This document shows, in pieces, positions 38,916-47,816 of a stretch of DNA of 64,000 bases. Where the stretch lies: assembly GCF_023061185.1 (NCBI RefSeq), contig NZ_JAKGAK010000004.1, forward strand, positions 124,001 through 188,000, written 5' to 3'. Position 1 is the first letter of the stretch. Each line of letters starts with the position of its first letter. Under the pieces are notes generated by a model. The model made no database searches and was not told the DNA's origin. It saw only the letters and a program-made list of their open reading frames with translations. Made by a program: the position numbers and the translations under genes. Source of the stretch: Chromohalobacter beijerinckii (GTDB taxonomy: Bacteria; Pseudomonadota; Gammaproteobacteria; Pseudomonadales; Halomonadaceae).

Positions 38916-39569
38916 TCATTTGTGATCGGCCTTGCGCACGAGGCGATCGCCAAGGCTTTGAAAGCCCTGCACCATGACCACCAGTATCGCCACCGTGATG
39001 AGCATGATCAGCGGTTCGAAACGGTTGTAGCCGTAACGAATGCCCAGGTCACCCAGACCGCCACCGCCGACGGCACCGGCCATGGCCGAGTAGCTGACTA
39101 GCGTGACCACGGTGATCGTCAGGCCGTTGATGATGCCGCCCTTGGCTTCCGGCAGGAGCACCTTGGTGATGATCTGCAGCGGGGTGGCGCCCATCGCCTG
39201 AGCGGCTTCGATGAGTCCCGGAGGAATCTCGTTGAGGGCGCCTTCGACCAGGCGTGCGACGAAGGGAATCGCGGCGATGATGAGCGGCACTATGGCGGCG
39301 TTGGTGCCGATGGAGCTGCCAACGATGAGGCGCGTGAAAGGGATGATCGCTACCATCAGAATGATGAAGGGAATCGAGCGGCCGATATTGGTGACGACGC
39401 CCAGTACGCGCTGGGCGACTGGCTGCGCGAGGATCTGCCCCGGGCGCGTGACGTAAAGCAGAACCCCGAGGGGAATGCCGATCACGGCCGAGACCGCGCC
39501 CGCCAGGGCGACCATATAGAGTGTATCGAGCGTGGCCTCGAGGATCAGTTCAAGCATTGCGCTGGACAT
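38916..39569 (-). CDS. metI: Methionine ABC transporter permease
   Basis: A 217-residue inner-membrane permease with five predicted segments (for example LYMVALAGAVSAVIGIPLGV and TITVVTLVSYSAMAGAVGGG) and the EAA loop EAAQAMGATPLQIITKVLLPEA that contacts MetN. Its start region overlaps the end of metN by 20 bases, so translation is probably coupled. An in-frame ATG at 39557 is an alternative start. Confidence 0.97.
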   Translation of the reverse strand: MSSAMLELILEATLDTLYMVALAGAVSAVIGIPLGVLLYVTRPGQILAQPVAQRVLGVVTNIGRSIPFIILMVAIIPFTRLIVGSSIGTNAAIVPLIIAAIPFVARLVEGALNEIPPGLIEAAQAMGATPLQIITKVLLPEAKGGIINGLTITVVTLVSYSAMAGAVGGGGLGDLGIRYGYNRFEPLIMLITVAILVVMVQGFQSLGDRLVRKADHK

Positions 39570-40593
39570 GGCCGAGTACCTCTACATTGATGTCGTGGGA
39601 TTCGAGTTGCTTGAGTGCTTGTGACGTCGTCTCGGGCGTGCCGACGAGCTCGGCGATCATTAGGCCCAGCGTGCGGCCCTGAATCGACTCCACCTTGGCT
39701 TGCAGGATGCTGACATCGACGCCGCTATCGCGTGCCAGGCGCGAGATGAGAGGCGTGGCGACATTGGCACCAGAAAACGCCAGGCGTACCACGGGGTGTG
39801 TATGCTCGCCAGGTGTTTCCTCGAGACGCTCGACCAGCGCCTGAGGTGGCTCGAGCTCAAGAAAGGCGTTGAGAAACTCGCGTCCCAGTCGTGTAGCCGG
39901 CGCAGTGAAGAAGTCGCCGACGTCGGCTTCTTCCACCAGCTCGCCATCCGAGATCAGGCCGACACGGTGGCAGATGCTTTTGACCACTTCCATCTCATGC
40001 GTAATGAGCAAAATGGTCAGCCCTAGCTTACGGTTAATGTCCTGCAGCAGTTCGAGGATCGAGGCCGTCGTCTGTGGATCGAGGGCGGACGTCGCCTCGT
40101 CGCAGAGCAGTACCTTGGGGCGGCTGGCGAGTGCGCGCGCGATGGCCACACGTTGTTTCTGCCCGCCCGAGAGTTGCGCCGGGTATTGCGTGGCCTTGTC
40201 GGTCAGGCCCGTGAGGTCGAGAAGCGGCTCGACGCGCTCGCGAATCTCGCCTTTCGATACGCCCATCAACTCCAGTGGCAGGGCCACGTTGTCGAAAACC
40301 GTGCGCGAGGCGAGCAGGTTGAAATGCTGGAAAATCATGCCGAGCTGGTGGCGCGACTGCCGCAGGGCTTCGCTATCCTGCTGGGTCAAGTCCTGGCCGT
40401 CGACGATGACATGGCCCTCGGTCGGGCGCTCGAGGAGGTTGACGCAGCGAATCAGCGTCGACTTACCTGCGCCGGAGAGGCCGATCACGCCATGGATGGC
40501 GCCCTTCGGGACTTCCAGATCGATATTTTTGAGGGCATGGACCGCCGTGGGGCCGGCCCCATAGGTTTTGGAGACACCTTCGAGTTTGATCAT
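39550..40593 (-). CDS. metN: Methionine ABC transporter ATPase
   Basis: A 347-residue ATPase with Walker A GLSGAGKSTLI, signature LSGGQKQRVAIARAL, Walker B VLLCDEATSALDP and the H-loop His in LITHEMEVV. The C-terminal 90 residues form the NIL regulatory domain (VVRLAFSGANVATPLISRL), which binds methionine and inhibits transport in E. coli. Upstream, a -10 TATAAT lies at 40706-40711 on the minus strand, beyond a separate terminator-ended transcript candidate. Confidence 0.97.
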   Translation of the reverse strand: MIKLEGVSKTYGAGPTAVHALKNIDLEVPKGAIHGVIGLSGAGKSTLIRCVNLLERPTEGHVIVDGQDLTQQDSEALRQSRHQLGMIFQHFNLLASRTVFDNVALPLELMGVSKGEIRERVEPLLDLTGLTDKATQYPAQLSGGQKQRVAIARALASRPKVLLCDEATSALDPQTTASILELLQDINRKLGLTILLITHEMEVVKSICHRVGLISDGELVEEADVGDFFTAPATRLGREFLNAFLELEPPQALVERLEETPGEHTHPVVRLAFSGANVATPLISRLARDSGVDVSILQAKVESIQGRTLGLMIAELVGTPETTSQALKQLESHDINVEVLGHVQRNA

Positions 40594-40757
40594 CGTCTTC
40601 GTTTGGGTCGATGCGTTGGGACGTCATGGCCAGTGACACGCCGGCGACCGTTGGTGATCGAAGCTTGTCATGCCTGGAGTGGCGTCGCATATGGCAAAAT
40701 CCAGCATTATAACGGTGCTGGGCTGCCTGTGTGGCGGGATTTGTAGGCTGTGGCCAT

Positions 40758-40784
40758 AAAAAAAGGCCACCCAGGCGGGTGGCC
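40758..40784 (-). terminator. Terminator of the candidate RNA
   Basis: On the minus strand GGCCACCC-loop GCCT-GGGTGGCC followed by seven T: an 8-bp perfect GC-rich stem. Confidence 0.9.
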
Positions 40785-40873
40785 ATCAACGCTGGACACA
40801 CCCTTTTAGCGGTATTTCCCCGGGACATGCCCGGGCGCGCCCGCAATCTGGGTACAAATCGGCGCTCAAGAAG
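40758..40873 (-). ncRNA. Candidate small RNA or leader RNA between ribE and metN
   Basis: A near-consensus minus-strand promoter and a strong terminator lie about 115 bases apart with no ORF of note between. The predicted RNA has nested pairing potential: GUACCC with GGGUGU outside, GCGG with CCGC inside, and a CCCGGG hairpin in the centre, then the terminator stem. It matches no RNA family I recognise (not 6S, 4.5S, tmRNA or a known SAM switch). metN starts 165 bases further on, with its own TATAAT between, so this may be a free small RNA or a metNIQ attenuator. Confidence 0.5.
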
Positions 40874-40879
40874 TCGCGA

Positions 40880-40908
40880 ATTTTAGTGAGCGCTTCGATA
40901 CCTGTCAA
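40880..40908 (-). promoter_or_regulatory. Strong sigma-70 promoter for the candidate RNA
   Basis: On the minus strand TTGACA (40903-40908), exactly 17 bases, TAAAAT (40880-40885). Predicted start near 40873. Confidence 0.75.
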
Positions 40909-41060
40909 TGTCTCTAGGCCAAGTACTGGCATTCGAGGGAATGATTCAGAAAGATCGCCTATTTTTGGAGCTTTTAAAGGTATAGGCGCCTGACGATGGG
41001 GGCCGGTGTGGCATGGTAGAATTGTGTGTCGAGCGTGACAGGATTGGTCAAGGAGTCGAG

Positions 41061-41675
41061 ATGTTTACCGGTATCGTGCAAGGCGTGGGGACAGTGGTGG
41101 CCGTGGAAGAGGAAACGCAGTTCCGGCGCCATGTCGTGGCGTTTCCCGAAGGCATGGCGGAAGGGCTCGAAACCGGCGCCTCGGTGTCGCACAACGGATG
41201 CTGTCTGTCGGTGACTCGCATCGAGGGTGATCGAGTGTCCTTCGACCTGATGCGTGAAACATTGCGCCTCACCAACCTGGGGGTGCTGAGCGTTGGCGAT
41301 CACGTCAACCTCGAGCGTGCCGCGCGTATCGGTGACGAAATCGGCGGCCATGCGATGTCCGGTCACGTCATCTGTCAAGCGGCCCTGGAAGAACTCGAGG
41401 AGGCGCCGAACAATCGTCGCCTATGGTTTGCGTTGCCCGACGAACATGTGCGGTTCTTGTTCGAAAAAGGCTATATTGGCGTCGATGGCATCAGCTTGAC
41501 GATCGGCGCGCTCGAAGGTGGGCGTTTCTGTGTCGACCTGATACCCGAGACATTGATGCGCACAACGTTGGGTGAGCGCATGCTGGGGGACCGGGTCAAT
41601 ATCGAGATCGACCCGCAGACACAGGCCATCGTCGAGACGGTCGAGCGGGTCATGGCGGCGCGAGGCACGGTATAA
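41061..41675 (+). CDS. ribE: Riboflavin synthase
   Basis: Converts two 6,7-dimethyl-8-ribityllumazine molecules to riboflavin. The 204-residue protein starts MFTGIVQGVGTV and shows the two internally repeated lumazine-binding halves (SVSHNGCCLSVTRI and YIGVDGISLTIGAL, with GGHAMSGHV between). E. coli calls this gene ribC. ATG at 41061 follows AAGGAG. It stands apart from other rib genes; no FMN riboswitch is recognisable upstream. Confidence 0.97.
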   Translation: MFTGIVQGVGTVVAVEEETQFRRHVVAFPEGMAEGLETGASVSHNGCCLSVTRIEGDRVSFDLMRETLRLTNLGVLSVGDHVNLERAARIGDEIGGHAMSGHVICQAALEELEEAPNNRRLWFALPDEHVRFLFEKGYIGVDGISLTIGALEGGRFCVDLIPETLMRTTLGERMLGDRVNIEIDPQTQAIVETVERVMAARGTV

Positions 41676-41798
41676 AATTGCACAGGGATCGAGGTTCTGG
41701 CGTGCACCCTCGATTCCTGGCGTTGCATTGGGTACCATTTGCGGCTTTGTCCGCTGCCCGTCGCGGCTAAACCGCGTGCATTGCTGATGGAGCCTCAG

Positions 41799-42344
41799 AT
41801 GAGCATTTATGGCGATTATATAAAGTCGGTCATTCGCACCGTCCCCGATTGGCCCCAGCCGGGCGTCAATTTCCGTGATATTACCCCAGTGCTGCAGAAC
41901 AGTGCCGCATTCCGCAAGCTCATCGATAGCTTCGTGCACCGTTATCAGGAGCTCAATCTGGACGCGATTGCCGCGATCGATGCGCGCGGTTTCATCATCG
42001 GGGCGCCGGTCGCCTATGAGCTCGGTTGTAGTTTCGTGCCGGTGCGCAAGAAGGGGAAGTTACCGTTCAAGACCATCAGCGAAACCTATACGCTGGAATA
42101 TGGTGAGTCGACCGTCGAATTGCATTCCGACGCTTTTCGCGAAGGCGACCGTATCCTGGTGATGGATGATCTGATCGCCACCGGTGGCACCATGCTGGCC
42201 GCGGCCTCGCTGATCCAGCGCAGCGGCGGACACGTGGTCGAGACCGCCGCGATCATCGACCTTCCCGAGCTCGGCGGCGCGCAGAAGATTCGTGATGCCG
42301 GCCATGGCGTGTTCGCTGTTTGCACCTTTACCGAGCACGAATGA
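41799..42344 (+). CDS. apt: Adenine phosphoribosyltransferase
   Basis: Salvages adenine to AMP. The 181-residue protein has [42 protein letters not shown] and the PRPP motif [20 protein letters not shown] at 41799 lies 6 bases after GGAG; ATG at 41787 is a weaker alternative. It begins a run of four plus-strand salvage and repair genes. Confidence 0.97.
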   Translation: MSIYGDYIKSVIRTVPDWPQPGVNFRDITPVLQNSAAFRKLIDSFVHRYQELNLDAIAAIDARGFIIGAPVAYELGCSFVPVRKKGKLPFKTISETYTLEYGESTVELHSDAFREGDRILVMDDLIATGGTMLAAASLIQRSGGHVVETAAIIDLPELGGAQKIRDAGHGVFAVCTFTEHE

Positions 42345-42408
42345 CGAGCGTGGGCGCGTGGATGTTGCGCGCCCTGTAGTCTTTTATATTCCTCCGTGTG
42401 GGCTTTCC

Positions 42409-42897
42409 ATGAGTACCGATCGCTATCACCAGCAGTTCACCGTTTCCTGGGACCAGTTGCATCGCGATGTGCGTGTCCTGTGTCACCAACTTATCGAGCG
42501 AGACTTTAAAGGCATCGTCGCGATTACCCGTGGCGGTTTGATTCCCGCCGCTTTGATTGCGCGTGAACTCAACGTGCGTCTGATCGATACCGTGTGCATC
42601 AAGAGTTACGAGCACAAGGAGCAGGGTGGCTTGAACGTCATGAAAGGCGTCGATCATGATGGCGATGGCTGGTTGCTGGTCGACGACTTGGTCGATACTG
42701 GCAAGACCGCGCTGGCGGTGCGCGAGATGCTGCCCAAGGCGCATTTCGTGACCATCTATGCCAAGCCGGAGGGGCGTCCGTTGGTCGATCAGTGCTTGAC
42801 CGAAGTCGCGCAGGATTGCTGGATTCAATTCCCCTGGGACATGGGTATTGCCTATGTCGAGCCGCTGGTCGACCAGGTACGTTCGCGCGATTCATGA
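42409..42897 (+). CDS. gpt: Xanthine-guanine phosphoribosyltransferase
   Basis: Salvages xanthine and guanine. The 162-residue protein matches the E. coli Gpt pattern: [33 protein letters not shown], the PRPP motif [18 protein letters not shown] and [16 protein letters not shown] family relative, hypoxanthine phosphoribosyltransferase, is less likely given the length and the C-terminus. Confidence 0.93.
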   Translation: MSTDRYHQQFTVSWDQLHRDVRVLCHQLIERDFKGIVAITRGGLIPAALIARELNVRLIDTVCIKSYEHKEQGGLNVMKGVDHDGDGWLLVDDLVDTGKTALAVREMLPKAHFVTIYAKPEGRPLVDQCLTEVAQDCWIQFPWDMGIAYVEPLVDQVRSRDS

Positions 42898-42934
42898 GCC
42901 CCGTCGCCAAACGCAAGCGTAAGGAAGGTGCGTG

Positions 42935-43627
42935 ATGTCTCAAGTCTTGCCGGATAGCTGGCAGCATCATCTGGGTCCGGAGTTCGAGGCGCCCTACATG
43001 CAGGCGCTTCGCGCGTTTCTGGCGCGTGAAAAAGCCGCGCGTAAGGTGATCTATCCGCATTCGGATCATTGGTTTCGTGCCTTCGAGTTGACGCCGCTGG
43101 ATCAAGTCCGCGTCGTGGTCCTGGGGCAGGACCCATATCACGGGCCACATCAGGCACATGGGCTGTGCTTCTCGGTGCGCCCCGGCATTCCCGCGCCGCC
43201 TTCGTTGCAGAACATCTACAAGGAGCTGGCGCAGGACGTGGGCACGACGCCGGTCTCGCACGGTTTCCTCGAGTCGTGGGCGCGTCAGGGTGTGTTGCTG
43301 CTCAATAGTGTGTTGACCGTCGAGCAAGGCAACGCGGGTGCGCACCGGGGACAGGGCTGGGAGGCCTTCACCGACCGTGCAATTCAGGTGGTCAACGAAC
43401 AATGCGATGGGGTAGTGTTCTTGTTGTGGGGCAGTTACGCTCAGAAGAAGGCATCATTCGTCGATCGTCAAAAACATCTGGTGTTGCATGCCCCGCATCC
43501 CTCGCCTTTGTCGGCGCATCGTGGCTTCTTCGGTCAGCGTCACTTTTCTCAAGCCAATGCCTTTCTGGCCGCACGGGGCCGAGAGGGCATCGACTGGCAA
43601 TTGCCGGCACAGCCCGAGTTCACCTAG
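42935..43627 (+). CDS. ung: Uracil-DNA glycosylase
   Basis: Removes uracil from DNA. The 230-residue family-1 enzyme has the catalytic water-activating motif [21 protein letters not shown], the uracil-contact [17 protein letters not shown] and the minor-groove loop [13 protein letters not shown] with the catalytic His. ATG at 42935 lies 7 bases after AAGGAAG; the overlapping GTG at 42932 is a second choice. Confidence 0.97.
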   Translation: MSQVLPDSWQHHLGPEFEAPYMQALRAFLAREKAARKVIYPHSDHWFRAFELTPLDQVRVVVLGQDPYHGPHQAHGLCFSVRPGIPAPPSLQNIYKELAQDVGTTPVSHGFLESWARQGVLLLNSVLTVEQGNAGAHRGQGWEAFTDRAIQVVNEQCDGVVFLLWGSYAQKKASFVDRQKHLVLHAPHPSPLSAHRGFFGQRHFSQANAFLAARGREGIDWQLPAQPEFT

Positions 43628-43762
43628 TCCCCTTAACCCACGCCCCCTGGCACGCTAGAATACGTGCAAATCCGAACCGCTTTCCGGCCGAACCCGTGAT
43701 GTACCCGCATGGCCGACCTGGAGTGTGGTTCGGCTCGTCATCGCCGAAAGGATACCCCCGAC

Positions 43763-44392
43763 ATGAGCGTTCATGCCATCCAACATCCTCTGGTCAAGCA
43801 TAAGCTGGGCCTTATGCGCGAATCCGGTATCAGTACCAAGAGCTTCCGTGAGCTGGCCAGCGAAGTCGCCAAGTTATTGACCTATGAAGCGACTCAGGAT
43901 CTCGAGACTCAGAAGACCGAGATTCCGGGGTGGAGCGGTGGCTTGCTCGAGGTCGAATTGCTCAAGGGCAAAAAAGTCACCGTGGTTCCCATTCTGCGCG
44001 CCGGCCTGGGCATGCTCGATGGCGTTACCGATCTCATTCCTAGCGCGCGCGTCAGTGTGGTGGGGCTTTATCGCAACGAAGAAACGCTGGAACCGGTGCC
44101 GTATTTCGAGAAGTTCGTCGGCGATCTCGACGAGCGCCTGGCGATCGTGATCGATCCCATGTTGGCCACCGGCGGCTCCATGGTGGCGACGCTGGATATG
44201 CTCAAGGCGCGTGGCTGCCCGCTGGTGAAAGTCATTGTCCTGGTCGCGGCGCCGGAAGGTATCGCCCGGGTGCAGGAGGCATATCCTGAGGTGGAGATCT
44301 ATACCGCCTCCGTCGACGAGCGTCTTGACGAGAATGGGTACATCGTCCCCGGCCTTGGCGATGCCGGTGATAAAATATTCGGCACGCGCTGA
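43763..44392 (+). CDS. upp: Uracil phosphoribosyltransferase
   Basis: Salvages uracil to UMP. The 209-residue protein has [28 protein letters not shown], the PRPP motif [17 protein letters not shown] and C-terminal [27 protein letters not shown] at 43763 is about 10 bases after AAAGGA. In many bacteria upp is next to the uracil permease; here a nucleobase permease lies 7 kb downstream, with the glycerol transporter operon between. Confidence 0.98.
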   Translation: MSVHAIQHPLVKHKLGLMRESGISTKSFRELASEVAKLLTYEATQDLETQKTEIPGWSGGLLEVELLKGKKVTVVPILRAGLGMLDGVTDLIPSARVSVVGLYRNEETLEPVPYFEKFVGDLDERLAIVIDPMLATGGSMVATLDMLKARGCPLVKVIVLVAAPEGIARVQEAYPEVEIYTASVDERLDENGYIVPGLGDAGDKIFGTR

Positions 44393-44473
44393 CACTCTTC
44401 AGCAAGCCCTCATCGGATTTTGTGATGTGGGCTCAGATTATTCTCATCCTTGGATTTCATTGCCAAGAACCTG

Positions 44474-44496
44474 GGTCGCTTCATGCGACCTTTTTT
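44474..44496 (+). terminator. Terminator of upp
   Basis: 6-bp stem GGTCGC / GCGACC with a 5-base loop and six T. Confidence 0.75.
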
Positions 44497-44514
44497 ATGT
44501 TCGAAATCGAATAG
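44496..44514. promoter_or_regulatory. Putative GlpR operator upstream of glpS
   Basis: TATGTTCGAAATCGAATAG is close to the GlpR operator consensus ATGTTCG-N4-CGAACAT. A weaker match, TTTTCGATAAATAACATT, lies at 44653-44670. The whole 44393-44753 gap (about 360 bases) is AT-rich compared with the rest of the window and holds no gene. Confidence 0.5.
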
Positions 44515-44753
44515 TCCGATCGTCTTCTTTTGGAAAGCGTCGAGTACTGTTTTTTTTGCGCAGAGTAGACAAAAGTTCTATTCGCTCTTTTTTGTTTCTA
44601 TAAACAATAGTTTATGAGCTTATTCTGGTCATATTGAGCGGCATGGAAGCCGTTTTCGATAAATAACATTTGTGTCTGAATTCGAATCTCGACTAACGTG
44701 ATTTTACACGCTTACTCAGCGTGATCTCATAACGAATAACAGCCGAGATCCGT

Positions 44754-45842
44754 ATGTCATTGAACCTAGAAAACATCGATCGGGTGGTCGGCGGCGAGAC
44801 GCATATCGCTGATATGAACCTGACCCTTGAACCCGGATCGTTCAATGTCCTGTTGGGCCGGACGCTCTCTGGCAAGACCACTCTGATGCGGCTGATGGCG
44901 GGGCTCGACACGCCGACCCGAGGGCGAGTCTTAATGAATGGTCAGGATGTGACCGGTCGCTCCGTAAGGCATCGCAATGTATCGATGGTTTATCAGCAGT
45001 TCATCAACTACCCCAGCCTTACCGTCTACGATAATATCGCCTCGCCGCTGAAACTGGCGAAGGCAGGGCGCGCCGAGATCGATCGTCGGGTTCGGAGCAT
45101 CGCCGAGATGCTGCATATCGAGCACTTGCTTGATCGTCAGCCATTGGAGCTGTCCGGTGGCCAACAGCAGCGTACTGCCATGGGGCGTGCCTTGGTGAAG
45201 GATGCCGATGTGGTGTTGTTTGATGAACCACTGGTCAATCTGGACTACAAGCTTCGTGAGGAATTTCGCGAAGAACTGCGAACTGTCTTCAGTGAGCGTA
45301 ACTGCATTGCCGTTTATGCTACCACTGAGCCTGCCGAAGCACTGGCACTGGGTGGCAATACAGCGGTACTACACCAAGGGCGCTTACTTCAGTATGGTCC
45401 AACTGCAGACATCTACCACCGTCCTAGCGATATTAGAGCGGCTGAGATGTTCTCGGAGCCACCCATCAATATCGTCAAGGGCATCCTCACCGATTCTGAA
45501 ATCAGCTTCGATGATACATTGCACTTCCCCGTTGGAAATGATTTTAGCACTTTAGTCTCAGGCGAATACCGGTTTGGCATTCGTGCTTCGCATATATCAC
45601 TGACCCGGCGAGCCAAAAGTGATATCGAAGTCCATATGACCGTTGACTTGGCCGAGATCAGTGGTTCTGAAACCTTTCTGCATGTGCATAACGAACATTT
45701 CTACATGACGGCACATCTTGAGGGGGTACACGAATTTCGTGTGGATGCGCCGGTCACGCTCTACTTTTCGGCGCACAAGATTTATGCATTCGATCATGAA
45801 GGTGCGGTAGTCCATATACCGACTCACCTGAGAGGTATTTGA
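44754..45842 (+). CDS. glpS: Glycerol ABC transporter ATPase 1
   Basis: One of two ATPases of a glycerol importer of the type described as GlpSTPQUV in Rhizobium leguminosarum. The 362-residue protein has an intact Walker A (GRTLSGKTTLMRL), signature LSGGQQQRTAMGRAL, Walker B VVLFDEPLVNLD and a C-terminal TOBE-like region. The usual H-loop His region reads YATTEPAEALAL, without His at that place. Codon use includes more AT-ending codons than neighbouring genes. First gene of a six-gene operon. Confidence 0.93.
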   Translation: MSLNLENIDRVVGGETHIADMNLTLEPGSFNVLLGRTLSGKTTLMRLMAGLDTPTRGRVLMNGQDVTGRSVRHRNVSMVYQQFINYPSLTVYDNIASPLKLAKAGRAEIDRRVRSIAEMLHIEHLLDRQPLELSGGQQQRTAMGRALVKDADVVLFDEPLVNLDYKLREEFREELRTVFSERNCIAVYATTEPAEALALGGNTAVLHQGRLLQYGPTADIYHRPSDIRAAEMFSEPPINIVKGILTDSEISFDDTLHFPVGNDFSTLVSGEYRFGIRASHISLTRRAKSDIEVHMTVDLAEISGSETFLHVHNEHFYMTAHLEGVHEFRVDAPVTLYFSAHKIYAFDHEGAVVHIPTHLRGI

Positions 45843-45843
45843 G

Positions 45844-46944
45844 ATGGCCGAGATCACCCTGAAATCCCTGGCGCATACCTATTCGGCGAACCCCCAGTCA
45901 CCTCAAGACTATGCCATTCGTGAGATGAATCATGTCTGGCAGCAGGGCGGTGCTTATGCTCTGTTGGGGCCTTCGGGCTGCGGTAAATCGACGTTGCTCA
46001 ATATCATTTCCGGTTTGCTAGAGCCATCGAGTGGCGAAGTACTTTTTAATGGTGAAGTAGTCAATGCGTTGACACCCGAAGCACGCAATATAGCTCAGGT
46101 TTTCCAGTTCCCTGTCATCTACGACACGATGACAGTTTACGACAACCTGGCCTTTCCGCTGCGCAATGTAAAGACTCCTGAGACAAGGGTCCATGAGCGT
46201 GTCATGGAAGTGGCTGAGGTTTTGGAACTGACCTCCCAGCTAAAGCGCAAGGCCAAGAACTTGACGGCGGATGAGAAGCAGAAAGTGTCCATGGGTCGCG
46301 GCCTGGTGCGTGATGATGTTTCGGCCATTTTGTTTGATGAGCCTTTGACGGTTATTGATCCGCAGCTTAAGTGGACATTGCGACGTAAGCTCAAGGAGAT
46401 TCACCAGCGTTTCCAGATCACCATGGTCTACGTGACTCATGACCAGCTCGAAGCCTCTACCTTCGCTGACAAGATCGCCGTGATGTACGAGGGCCAGGTG
46501 GTGCAGTTCGGTACTCCTAGAGAGCTTTTCGAGACACCGAATCACACCTTCGTCGGCTACTTTATCGGTAGTCCGGGCATGAACTTTCTGGACGTCTCCG
46601 CTCGCGATGGCGTGGTCTGGGCAGGCGATACCGCGCTCACGGTGGGGCAAGGGGTTCGAGATGCCATCGAGAAAGCGACGTCTTCCAGCATCAAGCTGGG
46701 AATCCGGCCTGAATTCATTGAGGTGCATACCGATCCGGTGGAAGACGGGATGCCGGCTCAAGTGGATCACGCTCAGGATCTAGGAACCTATTCGATTGTT
46801 TATTTGACCCTTGGTGGCATCTCGCTCAAGGCGCGTATCGAAGAAGACCAGATGACCCCGACCGGTAAGGCTTGGCTGCGCTTCCCCGATGAGCGCCTCG
46901 GGCTTTACGTCGATGAATATCGCGTGGAGATCGACCATGAATAA
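45844..46944 (+). CDS. glpT: Glycerol ABC transporter ATPase 2
   Basis: The second ATPase, 366 residues, one base after glpS. Walker A (GPSGCGKSTLLN), Walker B (AILFDEPLTVID) and the H-loop (VYVTHDQLEAS) are intact, but the signature reads LTADEKQKVSMGRGLV in place of LSGGQ. With GlpS lacking the H-loop His and GlpT lacking a standard signature, the dimer should have one normal and one degenerate ATP site. The symbol follows the Rhizobium operon and must not be confused with the E. coli GlpT antiporter. Confidence 0.93.
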   Translation: MAEITLKSLAHTYSANPQSPQDYAIREMNHVWQQGGAYALLGPSGCGKSTLLNIISGLLEPSSGEVLFNGEVVNALTPEARNIAQVFQFPVIYDTMTVYDNLAFPLRNVKTPETRVHERVMEVAEVLELTSQLKRKAKNLTADEKQKVSMGRGLVRDDVSAILFDEPLTVIDPQLKWTLRRKLKEIHQRFQITMVYVTHDQLEASTFADKIAVMYEGQVVQFGTPRELFETPNHTFVGYFIGSPGMNFLDVSARDGVVWAGDTALTVGQGVRDAIEKATSSSIKLGIRPEFIEVHTDPVEDGMPAQVDHAQDLGTYSIVYLTLGGISLKARIEEDQMTPTGKAWLRFPDERLGLYVDEYRVEIDHE

Positions 46945-47815
46945 AGTCCATAACAACCGGGCGTGGTGGTTGATTCTGCCCATGCTGCTGTTGGTGGCCT
47001 TTTCGGCCGTCATACCGCTAATGACCGTAGTGAACTACTCGGTCCAGGACGTCTTCGATGCCAATACACGGTTCTTTACAGGTACCGAATGGTTCAAGGA
47101 GATGCTCAACGATCCTGCTTTGCAGGCGGCTGTGCTGCGTCAGTTTGCCTTCTCGCTGACTATCCTGGCCATCGAGGTACCGTTGGGTATTGGCGTCGCA
47201 CTGATCATGCCCAAGAAGGGCTGGCAGGCATCGGCCGCGCTGATTCTGGTGACCATGCCATTACTGATTCCTTGGAACGTAGTGGGCAGTATTTGGCAAA
47301 TATTTACTCGCGGCGACATCGGCCTGATGGGCTGGAGCCTGCGCGAGCTCGGCTATGGTTACAACATCACCTCGAACCCGGTGGACGCCTGGGTGACCAT
47401 TATCCTAATGGATGTCTGGCACTGGACATCGCTCATCGCCTTGCTCTGCTACAGCGGCCTGCGCTCGATCCCGGATGCGTATTACCAGGCAGCGCGTATC
47501 GATCGCGCCTCGAAGTGGGCTGTGTTCCGTTATATCCAGTTGCCCAAGCTCACCAACGTACTGGTGATTGGGGTGCTGCTGCGCTTCATGCACTCGTTCA
47601 TGATTTATGCCGAACCTTTCGTGCTGACCGGCGGGGGGCCCGGTAGTTCCACGACCTTTCTCAGTCAGTCGCTGACGACCATGGCCATTGGGCAGCAGGA
47701 TCTAGGACCATCGGCGGCGTTTTCACTTATCTATTTTCTGATCATTCTACTGGTCACTTGGGTGTTCTACACCGCGATCATGAACATGCAGAAAGACAAC
47801 AACAAGGGGGCATGA
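46937..47815 (+). CDS. glpP: Glycerol ABC transporter permease 1
   Basis: A 292-residue MalF-type permease with six hydrophobic segments (first LILPMLLLVAFSAVIPLM) and the EAA loop YYQAARIDRASKWAVFRYIQLP. It overlaps glpT by 8 bases and has GGAGA upstream. FVLTGGGPGSSTTFLSQ is typical for this sugar/polyol permease class. Confidence 0.93.
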   Translation: MNKVHNNRAWWLILPMLLLVAFSAVIPLMTVVNYSVQDVFDANTRFFTGTEWFKEMLNDPALQAAVLRQFAFSLTILAIEVPLGIGVALIMPKKGWQASAALILVTMPLLIPWNVVGSIWQIFTRGDIGLMGWSLRELGYGYNITSNPVDAWVTIILMDVWHWTSLIALLCYSGLRSIPDAYYQAARIDRASKWAVFRYIQLPKLTNVLVIGVLLRFMHSFMIYAEPFVLTGGGPGSSTTFLSQSLTTMAIGQQDLGPSAAFSLIYFLIILLVTWVFYTAIMNMQKDNNKGA

Positions 47816-47816
47816 G

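Noticed and set aside
40910-41060. FMN riboswitch before riboflavin synthase
   Set aside because: None of the conserved FMN aptamer blocks is visible and the space before ribE is short.
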